Positions 60,101-64,000 of a stretch of 64,000 nt of DNA are shown one piece after another. The DNA is from Balanoglossus misakiensis (taxonomy: Eukaryota > Hemichordata). Position 1 is the stretch's first letter. Every line of letters begins with the position of its first letter. The notes below the pieces were generated by a model. It did not search any database, had not been told where the DNA came from, and was given only the letters and a program-made list of their open reading frames with translations. The translations under genes and the position numbers were made by a program. The stretch is from contig CM082579.2 in the NCBI GenBank assembly GCA_040954595.2, positions 13,268,001 through 13,332,000 of the forward strand, read 5' to 3'.

Positions 60101-62809
60101 ATTGGCAGAGTCGGCCATCTCGTCTCTAGCCTCTGCCAATTGGCAGAGTCGGCCATCTCGTCTCTAGCCTCTGCCGATTGGCAGAGTCGGCCATCTCGTC
60201 TCTGGCCTCTGCCAATTGGCAGAGTCAGCCATCTCGTCTCTGGCCTCTGCCAATTGGCAGAGTCAGCCATCTCGTCTCTGGCCTCTGCCAATTGGCAGAG
60301 TCAGCCATCTCGTCTCTGGCCTCTGCCAATTGGCAGAGTCAGCCATCTCGTCTCTGGCCTCTGCCAATTGGCAGAGTCAGCCATCTCGTCTCTAGCCTCT
60401 GCCAATTGGCAGAGTCAGCCATCTCATCTCTGCCAATTGGCAGAGTCAGCCATCTCGTCTCTGGCCTCTGCCGATTGGCAGAGTCAGCCATCTTGTCTCT
60501 GGCCTCTGCCAATTGGCAGAGTCAGCCATCTTGTCTCTGGTCTCTGCCCATTGGCAGAGTCAGCCATCTTGTCTTTGGCCTCTGCCCATTGGCAGAGTCA
60601 GCCATCTTGTCTCTGGCCTCTGCCGATTGGCAGAGTCAGCCATCTCGTCTCTGGCCTCTGCCGATTGGCAGAGTCAGCCATCTTGTCTCTGGCCTCTGCC
60701 AATTGGCAGAGTCAGCCATCTTGTCTCTGGCCTCTGCCAATTGGCAGAGTCAGCCATCTCATCTCTGCCGATTGGCAGAGTCAGCCATCTTGTCTCTCAT
60801 CTCTGCCAATTGGCAGAGTCAGCCATCTCGTCTCTGGCCCCTGCCAATTGGCAGAGTTAGCCATCGCCATCTTGTCTCTAGCCTCTGCCAATTGGCAGAG
60901 TCAGCCATCTCGTCTCTGGCCTCTGCCGATTGGCAGAGTCAGCCATCTTGTCTCTGGCCTCTGCCAATTGGCAGAGTCAGCCATCTTGTCTCTAGCCTCT
61001 GCCAATTGGCAGAGTCAGCCATCTTGTCTCTGGCCTCTGCCAATTGGCAGAGTCAGCCATCTTGTCTCTGGCCTCTGCCAATTGGCAGAGTCAGCCATCT
61101 TGTCTCTAGCCTCTGCCAATTGGCAGAGTCAGCCATCTCATCTCTGCCAATTGGCAGAGTCAGCCATCTCGTCTCTGGCCTCTGCCGATTGGCAGAGTCA
61201 GCCATCTCATCTCTGGCCTCTGCCAATTGGCAGAGTCAGCCATCTTGTCTCTGGCCTCTGCCGATTGGCAGAGTCAGCCATCTCGTCTCTGGCCTCTGCC
61301 GATTGGCAGAGTCAGCCATCTTGTCTCTGGCCTCTGCCAATTGGCAGAGTCAGCCATCTCATCTCTGCCAATTGGCAGAGTCAGCCATCTCGTCTCTGGC
61401 CTGTGCCGATTGGCAGAGTCAGCCATCTTGTCTCTGGCCTCTGCCAATTGGCAGAGTCAGCCATCTTGTCTCTAGCCTCTGCCAATTGGCAGAGTCAGCC
61501 ATCTTGTCTCTAGCCTCTGCCAATTGGCAGAGTCAGCCATCTCATCTCTGCCAATTGGCAGAGTCAGCCATCTCGTCTCTGGCCTCTGCCGATTGGCAGA
61601 GTCAGCCATCTCGTCTCTGGCCCCTGCCAATTGGCAGAGTTAGCCATCGCCATCTTGTCTCTAGCCTCTGCCAATTGGCAGAGTCAGCCATCTCGTCTCT
61701 GGCCTCTGCCGATTGGCAGAGTCAGCCATCTTGTCTCTGGCCTTTGCCAATTGGCAGAGTCAGCCATCTTGTCTCTAGCCTCTGCCAATTGGCAGAGTCA
61801 GCCATCTTGTCTCTGGCCTCTGCCAATTGGCAGAGTCAGCCATCTTGTCTCTGGCCTCTGCCAATTGGCAGAGTCAGCCATCTTGTCTCTAGCCTCTGCC
61901 AATTGGCAGAGTCAGCCATCTCATCTCTGCCAATTGGCAGAGTCAGCCATCTCGTCTCTGGCCTCTGCCGATTGGCAGAGTCAGCCATCTTGTCTCTGGC
62001 CTCTGCCAATTGGCAGAGTCAGCCATCTTGTCTCTAGCCTCTGCCAATTGGCAGAGTCAGCCATCTTGTCTCTGGCCTCTGCCAATTGGCAGAGTCAGCC
62101 ATCTTGTCTCTGGCCTCTGCCAATTGGCAGAGTCAGCCATCTTGTCTCTAGCCTCTGCCAATTGGCAGAGTCAGCCATCTCATCTCTGCCAATTGGCAGA
62201 GTCAGCCATCTCGTCTCTGGCCCCTGCCAATTGGCAGAGTTAGCCATCGCCATCTTGTCTCTAGCCTCTGCCAATTGGCAGAGTCAGCCATCTCGTCTCT
62301 GGCCTCTGCCGATTGGCAGAGTCAGCCATCTCGTCTCTGGCCTCTGCCGATTGGCAGAGTCAGCCATCTCATCTCTGGCCTCTGCCAATTGGCAGATTCA
62401 CCCATCTTGTCTCTGGTCTCTGCCCATTGGCAGAGTCAGCCATCTTGTCTCTGGCCTCTGCCAATTGGCAGAGTCAGCCATCTTGTCTCTGGCCTCTGCC
62501 GATTGGCAGAGTCAGCCATCTCGTCTCTGGCCTCTGCCGATTGGCAGAGTCAGCCATCTTGTCTCTGGCCTCTGCCAATTGGCAGAGTCAGCCATCTCAT
62601 CTCTGCCAATTGGCAGAGTCAGCCATCTCGTCTCTGGCCTCTGCCAATTGGCAGAGTCAGCCATCTAATCTCTGCCAATTGGCAGAGTCAGCCATCTCGT
62701 CTCTGCCAATTGGCAGAGTCAGCCATCTCGTCTCTGGCCTCTGCCAATTGGCAGAGTCAGCCATCTCATCTCTGCCAATTGGCAGAGTCAGCCATCTCGT
62801 CTCTGGCCT

Positions 62810-63243
62810 CTGCCAATTGGCAGAGTCAGCCATCTCATCTCTGCCAATTGGCAGAGTCAGCCATCTCATCTCTGCCAATTGGCAGAGTCAGCCATCTCAT
62901 CTCTGCCAATTGGCAGAGTCAGCCATCTCATCTCTGCCAATTGGCAGAGTCAGCCATCTCATCTCTGCCAATTGGCAGAGTCAGCCATCTCATCTCTGCC
63001 AATTGGCAGAGTCAGCCATCTCATCTCTGCCAATTGGCAGAGTCAGCCATCTCATCTCTGCCAATTGGCAGAGTCAGCCATCTCATCTCTGCCAATTGGC
63101 AGAGTCAGCCATCTCATCTCTGCCAATTGGCAGAGTCAGCCATCTCATCTCTGCCAATTGGCAGAGTCAGCCATCTCATCTCTGCCAATTGGCAGAGTCA
63201 GCCATCTCATCTCTGCCAATTGGCAGAGTCAGCCATCTTGTCT
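62810..63243. repeat. Run of thirteen consecutive 31-bp short units
   Basis: Core starts occur every 31 bp from 62,810 to 63,213. Each unit is a 38-bp unit lacking GGCCTCT (CATCTCATCTCTGCC instead of CATCTCGTCTCTGGCCTCTGCC). Elsewhere in the array the 31-bp form is scattered singly or in pairs. Confidence 0.9.
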
Positions 63244-64000
63244 CTGGCCTCTGCCAATTGGCAGAGTCAGCCATCTCATCTCTGCCAATTGGCAGAGTCA
63301 GCCATCTCGTCTCTGGCCTCTGCCAATTGGCAGAGTCAGCCATCTCATCTCTGCCAATTGGCAGAGTCAGCCATCTCGTCTCTGGCCTCTGCCGATTGGC
63401 AGAGTCAGCCATCTTGTCTCTGGCCTCTGCCAATTGGCAGAGTCAGCCATCTCATCTCTGCCAATTGGCAGAGTCAGCCATCTCGTCTCTGGCCTCTGCC
63501 GATTGGCAGAGTCAGCCATCTTGTCTCTGGCCTCTGCCAATTGGCAGAGTCAGCCATCTCATCTCTGCCAATTGGCAGAGTCAGCCATCTTGTCTCTGGC
63601 CTCTGCCAATTGGCAGAGTCAGCCATCTAATCTCTGCCAATTGGCAGAGTCAGCCATCTTGTCTCTGGCCTCTGCCAATTGGCAGAGTCAGCCATCTTGT
63701 CTCTAGCCTCTGCCAATTGGCAGAGTCAGCCATCTTGTCTCTAGCCTCTGCCAATTGGCAGAGTCAGCCATCTCATCTCTGCCAATTGGCAGAGTCAGCC
63801 ATCTCGTCTCTGGCCCCTGCCAATTGGCAGAGTTAGCCATCGCCATCTTGTCTCTAGCCTCTGCCAATTGGCAGAGTCAGCCATCTCGTCTCTGGCCTCT
63901 GCCGATTGGCAGAGTCAGCCATCTTGTCTCTGGCCTCTGCCAATTGGCAGAGTCAGCCATCTTGTCTCTGGCCTCTGCCAATTGGCAGAGTCAGCCATCT

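Larger units (their letters stand above)
46759..64000. repeat. 38-bp satellite array with palindromic core, truncated by the right edge
   Basis: About 460 head-to-tail units of CTCTGCCAATTGGCAGAG followed by TCAGCCATCTCGTCTCTGGC. The first 18 bases are a perfect palindrome. Main variants: core CCAATTGG or CCGATTGG (also CTGATTGGCGG, CCCATTGG, CCTATTGG), GTCAGCC or GTCGGCC, CTCG or CTTG, CTGGC or CTAGC. Length variants are 31 bp (lacks GGCCTCT), 44 bp (extra CACCAT or CGCCAT) and 37 bp (GAGTAGCC). Since 38 is not a multiple of three, the open frames seen across it (up to 667 codons) read the unit in all three frames in turn; they are repeat artefacts. The array is still running at base 64,000. 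Confidence 0.97.

Noticed and set aside
46755-63836. Many open frames of 60 to 667 codons in the 38-bp array, on both strands
   Set aside because: The same unit is read in all three frames in turn and the frames overlap each other; no start context, composition or domain supports a protein.
46759-64000. CRISPR-like array (short palindromic repeats)
   Set aside because: The units are contiguous repeats with no unique spacers, and the context is eukaryotic.

Overview
This is eukaryotic, almost certainly animal, nuclear DNA. GT..AG splice signals fit several short exons, the single-copy part is AT-rich with almost no long reading frames, and two very long satellite arrays fill about 43 kb of the 64 kb. 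The helicase-endonuclease gene is of the Helitron2/Helentron kind common in aquatic animals, and the diverged interspersed repeats would fit a marine invertebrate. I cannot name the phylum from sequence alone.

Layout. (1) 1-26,364: tandem array of a 90-bp satellite, entering from beyond the left edge. It is organised into higher-order blocks whose lengths are all 90n+68 bp because each boundary carries the same 22-bp deletion. Towards the right it passes through an 89/90-bp dimer zone into a decayed margin. (2) 26,391-33,764: a 2,850-bp composite tandem repeat (about 1.4 kb of a distinct 90-bp subfamily plus 1.46 kb of non-satellite spacer), present as one truncated and two full copies. (3) 33,765-46,758: a 13-kb island of mostly single-copy DNA. 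It holds old 143-bp repeats; a minus-strand multi-exon gene with replication protein A-like (OB-fold) features and a TATA-type promoter (about 38.67 to 35.37 kb); a gene-free AT-rich stretch; a minus-strand PIF1-like helicase joined to an exonuclease-endonuclease-phosphatase (EEP) domain, split by one frameshift and lacking the Helitron Rep domain (42.4-44.9 kb); an acidic candidate first exon; and a small 37-bp repeat array. (4) 46,759-64,000: a second satellite, 38 bp per unit with an 18-bp palindromic core, leaving the window on the right. It contains 31-bp and 44-bp length variants and kilobase-scale internal duplications.

The long open frames over both satellites follow from repeat periodicity and are not annotated as proteins. 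The only convincing coding sequence is in the 13-kb island: an RPA-like single-strand DNA-binding protein and a PIF1 helicase-endonuclease, on the same strand about 4 kb apart. Such a pair is known from Helitron-type rolling-circle transposons, but the intron-rich RPA-like gene with its own promoter could equally be a host gene. The most notable structural point is that the 37-bp array at 45.2 kb and the 38-bp satellite starting 1.3 kb away share the same palindromic core but not the rest of the unit.
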